Assembly (NCBI RefSeq): GCF_000344685.1
Contig: NW_006920410.1
Location: 3,760,470-3,824,469, forward strand
Length of the DNA: 64,000 bases
Direction: 5' to 3'
Source of the DNA: Gloeophyllum trabeum ATCC 11539
Taxonomy: Eukaryota > Basidiomycota > Agaricomycetes > Gloeophyllales > Gloeophyllaceae
A model generated the notes under the pieces. That model had not been told where the DNA came from. It worked only from the letters and a program-made list of their open reading frames with translations, and did no database searches. Position numbers and translations under genes: made by a program. Shown here piece after piece: positions 33,017-47,552 of this stretch; the first letter of the stretch is position 1, and the number at the start of each line of letters is the position of its first letter.

Positions 33017-34915
33017 AAGGAAGGTTGTGAAGCGAGCGAGACGTAGAATGGACGACTAAAAGGAAGGACGAGCGGGTGTGGCACCTATAAACCGCCTTTA
33101 ACACCCTCACGAACGAAACTCCTCCCACAGCTTCTCCCGATCTCTCCAAGGGTAGTCGGGGCAGGTTAGGAGCAAGTGGAACGTCGAAAAAGAGCACTTC
33201 ATGCCTCAGGGTAGGATTGGACAGCTGCCAGTCGGGCTTGCAGAAGATACCAGGGAGCGCATAGACCGGGCGGGAGACACCTGCGAAGCCATCGACATCC
33301 CAGCCTGCTACTCCACCAGCGATACAGGAACAATCTGTCCCTTCTTCTCACCCACCAAGACATCTGCAAAGGCCTCACACAATTCCATGAGATCCCTCCA
33401 TCCAGGCGCAGCTACCAACCGGAACCTTGTCATCTGTTGTGCGAAGAGCGTACTCATCTCCACATGATTGGAAACCCGACATTCAGCGATCCGGATGACC
33501 TTGTCGTGGCTAGCCGACGCTTCACAGGGGACCCAAGAAGACTCACAGTGCACGAAGATCTCGCGTTGTGATACGCGATAGAGCTCGAATCGCTGCTCGC
33601 CCTTCCCACTGGCAAGTCGTCCTCCAAACTTCGCTACAATCGCTCATGCCTGCTGCTCGATGAGCTACCGAGCGGTAGGGCTGACGGAAGCCATGGACTC
33701 TTGTCATCTCTGCGACGACTGTGACTCGACCACCCCCTGGTGTCGTCATCAGTAATAACGACGATCCTCTGACTGCCTCTCCGAATCATGGCAGGGGCGA
33801 CTACCAATGCATCAGGAGCAGTCGCGCATCCAGGGATTGATCCATTGGTGAAGCTCGTGGCAATTGACCCATGCATGAAGTTGGTAGCACTCGACCCATG
33901 GGTGAAAACTCGTAGCAGTCAACGCCTCAGAGATCAAATACCCGTTCTTCGGCGACATGATCAAAGGCCGTCACCCCATATCAAGCTGCCCCGCAGGATC
34001 GGGGGTTGACTTCTTGGGGATAAACTAACACCCCCAATCAGCTCATAATGTCCACCCCACCAGCAGTTGAAAATAAGTACCTCGATTCCCTGTTCGACCT
34101 CCTGCCACCGACCCTTTTCCGTCTGCGCACTTTGACCCAAGGATTCGTAGAGATCATCCTCGACTGCCTTTCCTCAATCACCACACTCTTGTATGCCCTC
34201 TACAAACGTGACGGCAGAACCGCAGGGCCTAGTGGCACAGGGAACGGACAAACATTACTCGTCTTACTCCTATCGCCCACCTCTACAATAGGCACATGCC
34301 TGACCTTCCGTAGCAGCCCGTGCGTCTTATTCTTCGCAACAACGAACGACTGCCTCCTACCACTGACCGCCCCCTGCAGCAGAGCATGCTGGTGTATAGT
34401 CGAAGGAGGGGGCACAGGCCCCAGCGCCACCGGCAGCGGGTATACAAGCGCCCGCTCCTTTCCTTCAGCGTCGAATGCCGACAACGGCGGGAGCGTACTA
34501 GAACTAGACGGCGTCGGTAGCCCCTGCAGATGCGGACCGTTAGGCAATGGACAAGTCGGCGGAGGGTGCATTGGCGGCGTCGCAGCACCCCACAGCGGCG
34601 ACAGCGTCGCAGGCGAAACAGGGGACACCGTCTGCCGGTGCGCAACACTCGCGTATGGGTGCGGCTGCTGGCCCATCACGGCGCTCATGTCCAGCCCGAG
34701 GCCCCTCATCCTAGGAGGCACCACCCACTTCCCGTCATCCTCGCTCCCACATCCGCTGAGTGTCGAGAAACCACTGCTCTTCTTGCCTTTACACTCGTTG
34801 ATATTCCCTTTCTTGAAGGGGTCATCTTCAGGAGTCGGGACCCTTCCGACGTTCAACACGTCCTCTTTTGTCTTCTTTTCTTTCGCTCCTCCCTCCTCGC
34901 TGGTAGGCCGCGAGA
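33017..34915 (-). pseudogene. Truncated, inverted copy of the 11.7-15.7 kb low-complexity gene
   Basis: Read on the minus strand, this matches the 3' two-thirds of the gene at 11678-15665, from PTSEEGGAKEKK (about 34910) to its 3' flank (about 33020). The first ~650 codons are missing. One frame remains open from about 34915 to 34200 (KWVVPPRMRGLGLDMSAVMG...). It then ends in a stop at 34200 where the intact gene continues, and the rest survives only as pieces in different frames. Examples are HGSIATSFTNGSIPGC at about 33.85 kb and FRLVAAPGWRDLMELCEAFA near 33.4 kb. The intron before the last exon is still present near 34.0-34.05 kb, so this arose by genomic duplication, not from a spliced transcript. 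Confidence 0.85.
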
Positions 34916-35735
34916 GCACAAGAGAAGACAGATGAGTAACTGAGAGCGAGACAGACGAGAACGCGCGGATCGAATCAGAAAGCCAGTATGAGGCGCAAGA
35001 CGTGAGGGTAAATGAGACGCGACATCGCGCAAGACTCTGAGAAGGTCGAATAGGACATTGTCCATCCGTGTTGTGTAGCACCGGGGTGTCTCTGCGGGAG
35101 TTAGCATGTCTACAATATAAGAAGTATGATAGACCTACGGGCAAACCCTCATAATCCTGTCGAACATGTGAGAGTTGCATACGCTCAAGACCTCAAAGGA
35201 TAGACTTACTAGTATTCAGTCTCACCTCTAATCCACTCTGAGCCTTCTGACGCATTGCATAGGCACACTTGTTGCGATATGCTCTCGTTCTTGAGATCGA
35301 GCGCTCACATGCAAGTAAGATGGAAACCCAGTATTCCAACTCAAAAATGCATGCTCTGCGGTATTTTGTACCGCACCATGCTCAACGGACCTTCCATGTC
35401 CTATGGACCCGTCCGTCATGCACTGGTGGACGAAAGGGCAACACCCCCGGCTCAAGGTATTACGGGAAACAGGGCCGCACCCCCCAGGCGGGACCTGACT
35501 GAGTGAAGAGGAAAACCATACCAGTATAATAGTACATTATATACACATTGGAACCACATGCATCAACCTATACTTTTTGTGTTAGTGAGTAGATGTGGAG
35601 CATCTGCGAAAGTGCGATACGGCGCGTACATAAAAAAACCATGAACGTGAGGAATGTGCGGGTGTAGCGCTGTATCCATTACAGTGGATTTGCTCACTCG
35701 CTGAAAACAGCCGCTCGCTCTCCGTTGTTACAAGG
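34916..35735. other. Intergenic region beyond the duplication edge
   Basis: Sequence left of about 34,915 no longer resembles the paralogous gene. No coding gene is supported here. Confidence 0.4.
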
Positions 35736-36173
35736 CTATGATTGGACAGCCTGGGTTTGCTGGGTAGCCGTGTTGGCAGTCTTTCGCTCGGCGGTGACTT
35801 CATTTAGGTAGGTCACTGATATCAACAATCCTAATTGCAAAGGAGGACATACTCCAGGGTTTACGGTCCATAGGGCAGTTCTGCTTGTTTGGAGGCTGCT
35901 GCTCGATCCACTGCATGATACAGTGCATATGGTAGACGTGACCGCATTCGCCCCACACTGAGAGCCCTTAGCAAGGCTATGAGTGAAAGCTGAAGGTTTA
36001 TGGTACGCACGGACGGGACAATCATCCCCGGGCATCTTGCAGCGCGGGCAGCAGCCCTCGTACGCCACCCGGCAGATGCCACACAGGTCCTCGTCGTCGG
36101 TCTCGTCGAATTCTTTGCCGATGTCCCAGCGCCATTGCGCAATGGCGTTCCAGTTCTTTATCGTTACTTTCAT
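35736..36173 (-). CDS. APC11: Anaphase-promoting complex RING subunit APC11
   Basis: Catalytic RING-H2 subunit of the APC/C ubiquitin ligase, which binds E2 and drives cell-cycle protein destruction. Exons 36173-36011, 35957-35853 and 35815-35736 give 115 aa. The N-terminus MKVTIKNWNAIAQWRWDIG is the classic APC11 start. RING ligands are visible in CGICRVAYEGCCPRC, DDCPV, CGHVYHMHCIMQWIEQQ and NCPMD. The last ligand is Asp (CPMD) instead of the usual Cys of APC11, as in the cullin RING protein Rbx1. After KPW the third exon adds a tail (MTYLNEVTAERKTA...) longer than usual. If the second intron were retained, the protein would end sooner (SMSSFAIRIVDISDLPK). It is head to head with CSN7, about 200 bp apart. 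Confidence 0.9.
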   Translation of the reverse strand: MKVTIKNWNAIAQWRWDIGKEFDETDDEDLCGICRVAYEGCCPRCKMPGDDCPVRAYHKPSAFTHSLAKGSQCGANAVTSTICTVSCSGSSSSLQTSRTALWTVNPGVCPPLQLGLLISVTYLNEVTAERKTANTATQQTQAVQS

Positions 36174-36379
36174 GACGGGCAGGTCGTAACGGCAGCTGCG
36201 AAAACAGGAAGGTTGAGTCCGAGCTGAGTCTGAGGTTGATGAACGCGTCGAGAGGTGTTTACGCGTGTGTACGCGTCTGCTTACCAAGCGCCTCGTTTGC
36301 CACATTGAGCTTCTTTGTATTCATCGAGCGTGCCCAATCGACGTCGGGTTGCTGCAGCTGCTTGCTTGATCTCTGCAAG
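36174..36379. promoter_or_regulatory. Shared divergent promoter of APC11 and CSN7
   Basis: 206 bases separate the two start codons of divergently transcribed genes, so both promoters must lie here or overlap the genes. Repeated acgcgt-like words (gaacgcgtcg, tgtacgcgtc near 36240-36275) are present. Confidence 0.5.
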
Positions 36380-37536
36380 ATGTCGATCGAACTGGGCACG
36401 AGCTTTGCAGCGAAGTTAGAACCGTTTCTACTCATGGCGAAGTCGGCCAAGGGTGCGGCGGCTGCGAAGCTTGTGCAGGACGCCACCGCCGCCTCTGGGG
36501 TATTCGTATTCGCAGAGTTACTGGACCAGCCGAATATCAAGGAGGTGTGTATTAAACTCCTGCTCATAGCCGCATGCATAGCATACTGACTGATCGGTGA
36601 TATAGCTGGCCACGAGCGAGCAGCATGCGCAGTATTATTCATTATTACAGCTCTTCTCGTACAAGACGTACCAGGATTACCTTCGTTGAGTCCGTCTTCC
36701 CGAGATTCCGCTCATCACACCGTCTCATGTGTTCTTTCGGAAAGAACACAAGGACGTCCTGCCATCGCTCAACCAGGCTCAGATCACGAAGCTGAAGCAC
36801 CTCTCCCTAGTCTCCCTAGCCATGGAACGCAGGGTACGCCTACCTCAACATTCAGTTTGTGTACCAGCTGCTGATGTCTGGGTATCTCTAGATACTGCCG
36901 TATAGTACCCTTCTGCAGGCGCTGGACATGGCGACTATCCGCGAGCTGGAGGACCTCATTATCGACGCAGTGTACATGGATGTGATTCGGGGGAAGCTCG
37001 ACCAGAAGGAGCAACAGTTCGAGGTTGAGTATACAATGGGGCGGGATTTGGAGCCAGGGAAGGTAGAGGGGATTCTGGCTGCCTTGCAGGATTGGTACGC
37101 ATGCTGCGTCCTTCCTTATCTTACGCTGACTCCGAACTGGTGTTACGCGTCATTATGATACAGGGCGTCCACGACCGCATCCGTGCTCGCTACGCTGGAC
37201 AATAAGCTCGCTTCCTTGTCTTCTCGGACAGCAGCTAAACAAGCCGAAGACGAGGAGTACGACAAGACCGTGCAGAACATTCTCAAAGAAGTGTCGGAGA
37301 AGCAGAAAGAGAACAAGGCGGCCGGGAAGAAGGTCCTGGGGATGGGTTCGATGCAGGAGAAGATGGCCATGGACAGTATGGATGTCGACGAGCCGGTGGA
37401 GAACATCAAAGGCAAGAACCGAAAGTACGTTCCTTGTCGTTTTGTCGGCTGTGGCGAGGGTTTCTGACGGGCTCGACGTGTAGAGCAACTGCGGAGATGT
37501 CTGCGAAGCCGCAGAGGAAGCGGAATCGTTTCTGAG
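36380..37536 (+). CDS. CSN7: COP9 signalosome subunit 7 (PCI domain)
   Basis: Subunit of the COP9 signalosome, which removes Nedd8 from cullin-RING ligases. Six or so exons are seen. The first (from ATG 36380) encodes [20 protein letters not shown] and [16 protein letters not shown]. Small exons follow with [17 protein letters not shown] and [14 protein letters not shown]. Then comes [20 protein letters not shown] with [20 protein letters not shown] (about 36893-37096), the winged-helix end of the PCI domain. The C-terminus is a Lys/Glu-rich helix (about 37165-37425) and a basic end, PQRKRNRF, before TGA at 37534. These strings are characteristic of CSN7. Exon borders in the 36.6-36.9 kb part are approximate. 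It pairs with APC11 in a divergent arrangement. Confidence 0.88.
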
Positions 37537-40075
<2,539 letters not shown>

Positions 40076-40195
40076 TTATTACTCGTATTCTAGGGGAAAT
40101 TATGCTACAAATCAGATGCGTTTGTAATGATACATGGGTGTGCATGGGGAAAGACAGTTCTTCGAAAGCAATAGTGTAGTAAGAAACGTCGCATG

Positions 40196-43100
40196 TTATA
40201 GGGCTTCCCAACCTCCATTGTCGACAGTAGCCTCTAATTTCCGTGCTACCAGCGTAGGGATGCCGTTGGTTATCCAATTCTTGCGGATATCCTCCCACCG
40301 GGCGTGATGGAGATATTGTCTTCGTCCTCTTCTGCATACCGACGTCAGAACATTGAGGGTGGGTTACAAGGAATGACTCACCTCATGGACACGTCTACCT
40401 CTCCGTGCACGTCGAGGTATGGCGGCGATTGGAACGCACCGCTGCCGGCATAGAGATATAATACGGAGCAGCGTTTCACGAGGAAATACAGCCCGATAGC
40501 GCCTCCGCACCTGCGAGGCGATCAGCCCCATAATAAAGTAGATAAGGCTAATGCTTAGCTTACTCTCTCGTATGTATATTGCATTCGCCCCTCTTAGCAT
40601 CGAGGTCCCAGCAACAGTGACTTTGCAAGCAGACGACTGTTCCACATATCAGACAGATTGCGGCGTCAGCAGGGACAGCCTTGCATCGCGTGCATGTCAT
40701 CACTTTCTCGTGGTCGCCAAACAGGTTGTCCAGGATCAGTGGGAGCTGCGCGATACGATATATGGTTGGGTATTCGAGAGTGACGCCAAAGTTGAACTGG
40801 GATGCAACCTGGGAGTGGCCATAGTGAGCACACCAGCCAGATAGGCAATTCTGGAGGGTGTCTTGCTTAGGCAGGTCACTAAGGGGAGGGATACCCAACA
40901 TAACCAAGAGACGGCGATACTCTGAGGGCTCCTCGCCTTCGAAAGTAGGGGTAGGATAGGCAGATGGGAGTACTGCACGGCACAGAATGGCCGCCCGACG
41001 AAGAAAGGGCAATGTAAACGAATACAGCAGCTTCTCAAGACGGGATTCTCCGAAAGTCTGAAAGGCCAAAGTAGCATTGTGCTCGAAAACAGGGGAGTGA
41101 CGAGCGACAGACATGAAGAAGATCCGCACGTCGCCAAAGATGTCTTCATGCGAGGTGTACGCCCCTACACTGCCGTTCAAGTTGCGCGTCTTGCTGCAGA
41201 AATACACTAATCCGATGACGGTGCGGGCCAGACATGCATAGTATGTCAGCACGAGGACATGACGAAGCATGTCTGGAGCAACAGCCGCTGTCTCCACCAG
41301 CAGTGTGAAAGGATCGCGAAGGAGTAACGGTGAAGAGAATGGCGTCAGGGAACTACGACTCCATTCTGGGAGTAGTCGTTTGATGATGGCCTGTCGCACG
41401 GCGTCCTTCCCTTCGTCAGCCCTGCCTTTGAATTGTAATGCAGTCAGCTTGACTAGACATCTTAGCAGGCCTCCGATACAGCGTGTCTGAGCATCTGTGA
41501 GGCTGTCGGCAACTGTGGAACCAGGAGAGCCACAGCCACGCTGAGCCACCTCTAAAGATGCGATCGTATATCCGACCAACTCCTCAGGCAGATATAAACC
41601 CACCCCTCGCTCGCCGTCTTGCGGCTCTAGGCGGTCTCGGAGGTGCCGGGTCTGCTGCGACAGCGTCCTAGTGATGACCATAACGGTATCGACCATCCTG
41701 TGCAATTCAACATTTTCCCACCTGTCGTGCGTCCTTGAATACTGTGGATAACCGACATCTTGGGCAGCCCAGAATACAAATTCGCCTGTCCCATTCCTGA
41801 ACTGCAATGCATCAAGTTGGGGGTCTGGTTTGGACTTGAGTATACTGATCCCTGAAGCTCGGACCCAATCAGAAAATGGCACTTCGCTGAGGGTAGCATC
41901 GGTTGGTAAAGACAGGGGGATGATAACGTTCCCTAAACTTTTGCATAGGGGGCAAATATATTCTTTACGGGGGATATTTTCTGGATGATTCCTTGTAGGC
42001 TGCGCTCGGTGTCGAGATCTGATGGAGGCGCTGTATGTCTGAAAACATTCCAGGTGCATCATATGGTTGCAGATCGACCCATAGACACCGAAGCGGGTGC
42101 TCTGGGAAGGAAATCCGTCGAAGCTGAGATTCTGCCTGTTCTTCGCATCTCTTGCGTCCGCGTCTGGAGGTGGAAACATTGTGTCATTTGCAGTTTGCCT
42201 AGATCGATCCAAGCTGGGTGCCGTCTGAAGAGCCTCATAGAAGTACGTATGCTGACCATCTGGGTGCCGTCGTATGAGACGGCTTGGTTGGAGTAATCCG
42301 AGGAGACCAAAAGCTTTGGCAGAGTTCAGATCCTCTTGACATACGATGCAAGTTCCATAGGACTCTGGTTGCTCCACCGAAGTCGACTCGTCCTCCTCGT
42401 CGTCGTCGTCCACGTCATCGAAATTATGCGCGAAACTAGCTTGCTGAGCCTTCATCTGCCTCATTATTGCTTCTTGCCTCGCCTTAGCAGCGCGTTTCTT
42501 CTCATCTTCGGCATCAGGTCCAGTTTGAGCAGGGGCAATGACTTTCCTATGTAACCTAATGGCCGCCGGGACGTGCTGGTCGAACTGATCAAGTATCCAA
42601 ACAACACGATCCTTATACGGGACGTAAGCCTTGTCGTGCTCCATACTACATACGACCTCCAGCAGGGTCTTCTGTTCAAAGGTCTTCGCGAATGCGAGAT
42701 TACTGAAAACCACCGGCCTCTCTACCAGCGCCAACATGATAAGATGCAAACCCTGGTCGAGGATAGCTTCTGACGAAGGAGGTGATGCACCAGAGGATTT
42801 GGTCATTTCGACAATGTTGTGAAGGGCATAGAATATGATCTGTAAAAGCGCTTCTGACTCGAAGGCATGCTTCAACACCGTGAAGGGTCCATGATTGATG
42901 TCCAGGGGTTGGGGAACAATAACCGGGTTCTGGATGCCTTTCTTCTTCAATCGGTTCTTCAGAATGGTTTCCACCTCCTCACGCTTATTCCGCGTATAAT
43001 GGTAGAAGAAAGGGGTCACTTCATCGAACACCTCGTCCTTCAATTCGTACAAGCCGGAATCTGTTAGGCCTTCAGGCGGCTTGAAGTCTGCCACCTCTTT

Positions 43101-45945
43101 CAAGACACGCTCGAAAGAGATATCCTCTACCATACGTTCCGCAACGCGCTTGACGAGATCTGTGAATGTGCAGGGTCCCACAGCCAAGGCATGGACTATT
43201 TCTCGCCGTATAGCAACCGGAGTCGGGAGCTTGGAAGGGGCGGCTTTCTCGCTCAGAATGGTGATAAGGACGTAAAGAACTTCCTCAACCATGCCCATCA
43301 GCTGAGGTCCCTCGTAAAATGGATGGATAGTCGCGCCGGAGAAATAATGCAGCAGCTGAAATCGGTCCAATATCGTGACGAAGACGAGGCTTGGATCGAG
43401 GATCACAAGAGCCGTCTGCAGGATGAACAGGTCCTGGTCATAACATAGTTCTCTGAGCATAAAGTCCCGGTAATGCAAGAGCTGGCCTCGGATTGCGAAC
43501 CCGTTCCGTACCCACAAGCCCGTCCGGATCTGGGCTATCATAGCGAGCACTGCAGGTGAATCATGTGTGAAGGTCAAACATACGATGAGGGACCTCAAGC
43601 ACGTACCTCGTAGAGGGAAGTCCACCATAGTTAGCAGGGCTCGCTCACTCGCTTTTTGGAGTAGCAACTCCCGGAGAGTACGGCAACCTACTTCTCGCAG
43701 ATTCTCGTCGCTCAGGATATCCACATGTTTGAACAACTCCGCCAGAAGCCAGTGGAGCGAGTGATGGAAACTCACCCACCCTTCAAGCACGTCGAAATTA
43801 ACGATATGGTACGGCGCACCTCCAAATTCCACGTCGTGGAATGCAATGGGAGTGAACTTAGACCGGTCAAGCCGATCGTTCGTCAGCGTGCAAACACTGA
43901 GAATATGGTGTATGACCGTGTCGATGGCTGCTACCAGCTCCGCGGTCGTGGCTCTCCCAAATGCTTCGCCGTAAACCTTGATTACGCGTGACAGCGACAA
44001 AGTGACATTGAACACGCTGATCCATGCATCCGTCTCGTATTCGACGTGGTTCGTTGCTGCGCGTTTGTTCGGATTGATACACATAAACAGCTGGCAGGTG
44101 CTTGAGAACATTCGGATGAACGATTCATTATGCGCAATGAGCTGCTGCACAGGCTCGTTGTGGCAGAGATACCGGAGGTCGCTGAAAACCGGCATGAAGC
44201 GCTTAGACTTGAATGGGGATGCCTCGACGTCGAGATCTGCATTCCATCGCGGGTTCATTACAATGCGTTTGTCTTGGATTTGGTTCGTGAAGAAGGCAAC
44301 AATTACGTTGAGCAGGCGCGCAACGACGTTGTGGTGCTTGACGATGTGTAAAGCAACGGAGGGTACGGTGAACAGCTGCAAGGCGAAGTACTTAATGGAC
44401 GTCTCGGCTTCGCGATCCACGAGCAGATACGCGTCGATGACACGGTGATAGACGTGCGCAAAATGGGAGGCTGTAAGAGGACGTATAAGATACGGCATGT
44501 ACAAGAATATGAAGATACATTTACCTACAGCCAACTTATGATCGTGACTCAGATTAAGCACAGATACGTATATCTCTTTAAGGTTGAGACGGGGCCGTTT
44601 CCACAGTTTGGTATGAAACAGGAATAGCCATGTTAGTCGAGATGGATTGACAGCATCGGCGACAGCGGTCAGTGGTCCCGAACTCGAGTACGAGAGCGTC
44701 TCCCGTGAACGGGGAGAGAGCAGCTGCTCGGCGATGAGCTCCCGCAGGTATATCGCGTCGGTGCCTATTCGACACCTCGTTAGGTCCAGCAACCACTCAA
44801 TCATCACACTTGAAATGTGTTCCCGGAACGTGTCGTGTGCTCTCCTCACCGTCACCCCAAGGTCAACCATAGCGATCTTCTTGGCCATTTCTAGCAAATG
44901 GGCTCCATTGCTCCCCATGTCGATCACCTCCCGCCCGATCTCATCAATCCTGCATGTCATCTGGTACGCGTCGTCCCTGGGCAGCCCTGTTAAATCAACA
45001 ATCAAGTCCGTGACTTCAGCAAATGCGTGTTTGTCGTCGTTCCAGACAATGAGGGTGTATGTATCCTTAACCATCGGGTCCGCGGTGGCTTGCGTCCGCA
45101 GGTCCGATTCGGTCTTCGACACACGCGTCTCCTCCGGTGAATAGTCCAAAGTATCAAGCACGTAGTCGAGCGCAAAGGCGATGGCGCGGCTCATAGATTC
45201 CCGCAGCTCGTGGGGCACCGTCACCCGATGTGGGTAATCTTGCACGGGGAGGACGTCGGATGCTAGAATGGTACGCGGAACGACTCTAGGGGTTGAGCGT
45301 ATCGCTTGCTGGACCGCGGCTTCCAGGGCTTCACGAGCTCCCGGAGCAGGAGGGTGGTGCGGACAGTCGATGGGATTGCGCCACGCTTCAACATCCCCAC
45401 AATCGCAAGAGCCACCGGACTGCTGGGCTATGAAAAAGCTGACATTGTGGTCTGCGTGATTGGATGCGTGAAAGCATCGCGCGCACAGTACACAGCTGTC
45501 ATCTAGCGCACAATCCCTGCGGCATACCGTTAGCGTTCGTCTAGAGCGAGGAGATTGACTCAACGCACTTGCACCTGAAACAACTCTCTCCCTTCTTGAA
45601 TATATGCCCGCATGACATTCCAGGGACCACCGGCTCGGGCTCCCCAGCGCCGCAGAACTTTAGCTTCGATTGCACTTCGCTCAGTGTGGCGTGCATAGGC
45701 AAGCTCGAGTTGTTATTTGGCAAGAACAAGTGCGAGTAGTTTCCCCAGAATACACCGTACAGCTCTGATAGAACCTCTGCGCGCGCACTCGCTGTAAACA
45801 CGTATTTCTTGCCATTGGGCATGGCGTCGAGTCTGAATCGGACGTCCGTAAGCGGGTCATCCTGCCTAAGATCGAGCGGATTCCGGTGCTGCATTATCGA
45901 GCTCGGCATCCATCGTCCAGCAAGAAGAGATCCAAAACCCGCCAT
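40196..45945 (-). CDS. UBR1: E3 ubiquitin ligase UBR1 (N-recognin)
   Basis: Recognises destabilising N-terminal residues and ubiquitinates the protein (N-degron pathway). It starts at ATG 45945. Exon 1 (to about 45560) carries the first half of the UBR box (CGAGEPEPVVPGMSCGHIFK and KKGESCFRCK), and a giant exon of about 4.9 kb carries the remainder (DCALDDSCVLCARCFHASNH, SCDCGDVEAW). Next come a ClpS-like domain (YTLIVWNDDKHAFAEVTDLI, about 45060-44910), a long helical body, and the RING finger. The RING runs from CIVCQEDLNSAKAF near 42.34 kb to CNHMMHLECF and ICPLCKSLG near 42.06-41.93 kb. The UBLC cap (ICLICGTVVC) is near 40.62 kb. Two small last exons end ATVDNGGWEAL with TAA at 40196. Total is roughly 1880 aa, normal for UBR1. 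Antisense open frames across it are shadows. Confidence 0.95.
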
Positions 45946-46131
45946 CTTGCAATAAGCCTAGACGGCGTGGTCGTGTACTGTCGCCCTGTACTATATAGGT
46001 ATTGAACAGGAGGAGATGATGGTGGCGCGAGAGGTGCAAGCGCCGCCACCGCGTTCGTCGCGGTCGCGTCTGCGTCTGACTTTCACTTGCACGCGTAACT
46101 AACTGTGCTGCCGGCCGGTAGTACAACAGCG
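45946..46131. promoter_or_regulatory. Shared divergent promoter of UBR1 and TRS33
   Basis: 186 bases lie between the two start codons. A GC-rich stretch, ccaccgcgttcgtcgcggtc, sits near 46047. Confidence 0.5.
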
Positions 46132-47118
46132 ATGGCTGCACGCAGTTCATTCCAAGGAACCTCTTCTATGATACCCTCGTCGTCGTCTTCAATGGGCCTG
46201 ACAAGCGGCCTCGCTCTCGCCGAGGCACCCCCGCGCATGATGGACGGCCCCGCCATGGATTACTTCCTCATAGAGATGGTGCAGACACTCTCGGTGTCCT
46301 CAGCGGTCGCCACTGCGCGAGTGAAGAAGATCGAACAGGAGATGATCGAGGCGGGGTTGATGCCTGCGCCGCCGCCAGTACCGGCGAAGAAGGAGAAGGA
46401 GTACAATGTGCGGGATTCGACGACAAGTCTATCCTCGGCGAAGGGGGCTAAGGCAGAGCCGTTAACCGAGGAAGAGGAAGCACTGAGGTTACGCTTAGAG
46501 GCGGTCGGCTTGCATGTTGGGTCGAACATATGCGAACGGTGCGAGGCACAGTGTACTTCGCCCTATTGATAGTAATGCTCATTCGTTTTGGAATGAGGTA
46601 GCTTATGTAGGGATAGACCCCTGTTCTCCGATACCTTAGATATGATCAAGTTCATCTGCAAAGACCTCTGGGTCGCTTGCTGGGACAAGCAAGTCGACAA
46701 CCTCCGGACAAACCATCGCGTACCATGCACTTACCCTTCGCCTGGCACTATCTGACCTCTCCTTAGGGCGTGTATGTTCTGCAAGACAATTCCTTCAAGC
46801 CAATCTCTCGCATCTCGTCCTGGGAAGGAAGGGCGGATGCTACCAAGCGGGCGCGAATGGTACGGAGAATCCTGCCACATAACAGAGCTATGTGACTGAT
46901 GTATATATCCTTATTATCATGACATACTCAGTATGTGGCCATGCCCGCTGGAATCATTAAAGGGGCACTCTCAAGGTTAGGGTTACAAGCCACAGTGGTA
47001 CCTGAGATAACTTCGCTGCCGCAATGTAAGCACATTTTCGCCCGTGCACTGGATGTCATTCGTTGATCATGGCTATTTGTCAGGTACATTCCAAGTTAAA
47101 CTACCCAAAGGTTCATAG
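46132..47118 (+). CDS. TRS33: TRAPP complex subunit Trs33 / TRAPPC6
   Basis: Bet3-fold subunit of the TRAPP tethering complexes that activate Rab1/Ypt1 in ER-Golgi and endosomal traffic. Exon 1 (from 46132) encodes a Ser-rich leader, MDYFLIEMVQTLSV, and a Glu/Ala-rich insert followed by LRLRLEAVGLHVGSNICER. The next exons read DRPLFSDTLDMIKFICKDLW with VACWDKQVDNLRTNHR, GVYVLQDNSFKPISRISSWE, YVAMPAGIIKGALSRLGLQA, and CTFQVKLPKGS, stopping at 47118. Four introns of about 50-80 bp join in frame. The C-terminal CTFQVKL is typical of the family. The segment between residues 60 and 110 (KKEKEYN..., EEEEAL) is longer than in metazoan TRAPPC6. Confidence 0.9.
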
Positions 47119-47552
47119 CGACCTGCTGGCCGAGACGATTGGTCTAGTGCCGTTCGAGACTTCACAGGGGCTCTCCGGGATGGGCCAGGGGAGGCCCTGA
47201 GTGGTGGAGAGACACAAGTGCGGTAAAGACGCAGACTTGCTGCATAAAGACAGACGGGAAAGGCGGTTGTGTTGTCGACCTTCCAGCCATCGTGATGCGA
47301 TGGATGCGATGCGAGGAGTCTTCATTGGAGTCCCCTTTGCTGCCCTGCGAAGCAGAAACAATGCCCATCAGGGAAAATTCGGACGATGGCCATGGCAGAT
47401 AGACGCTTTGTACTGGCAATGACTACGTGCTATAGGGAATATATGCTACAATAGCGCACAGTAATGTGGACTTCGATTCCGACATGCTCTCGTATCGACA
47501 ACCAACAACAATAAACGACAAGTAACGTAGGACCTAAGTTCTGCGATAAATA
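47119..47552. other. Intergenic region, no gene recognised
   Basis: Only short overlapping frames without domain signs. The right end carries the TA target site (47551-47552) of the adjacent MITE-like element. Confidence 0.4.

Noticed and set aside
36200..36642. Minus-strand extension upstream of APC11 and antisense frame over CSN7 exon 1
   Set aside because: APC11 has its conserved start at 36173; the antisense frame overlaps the conserved CSN7 exon.
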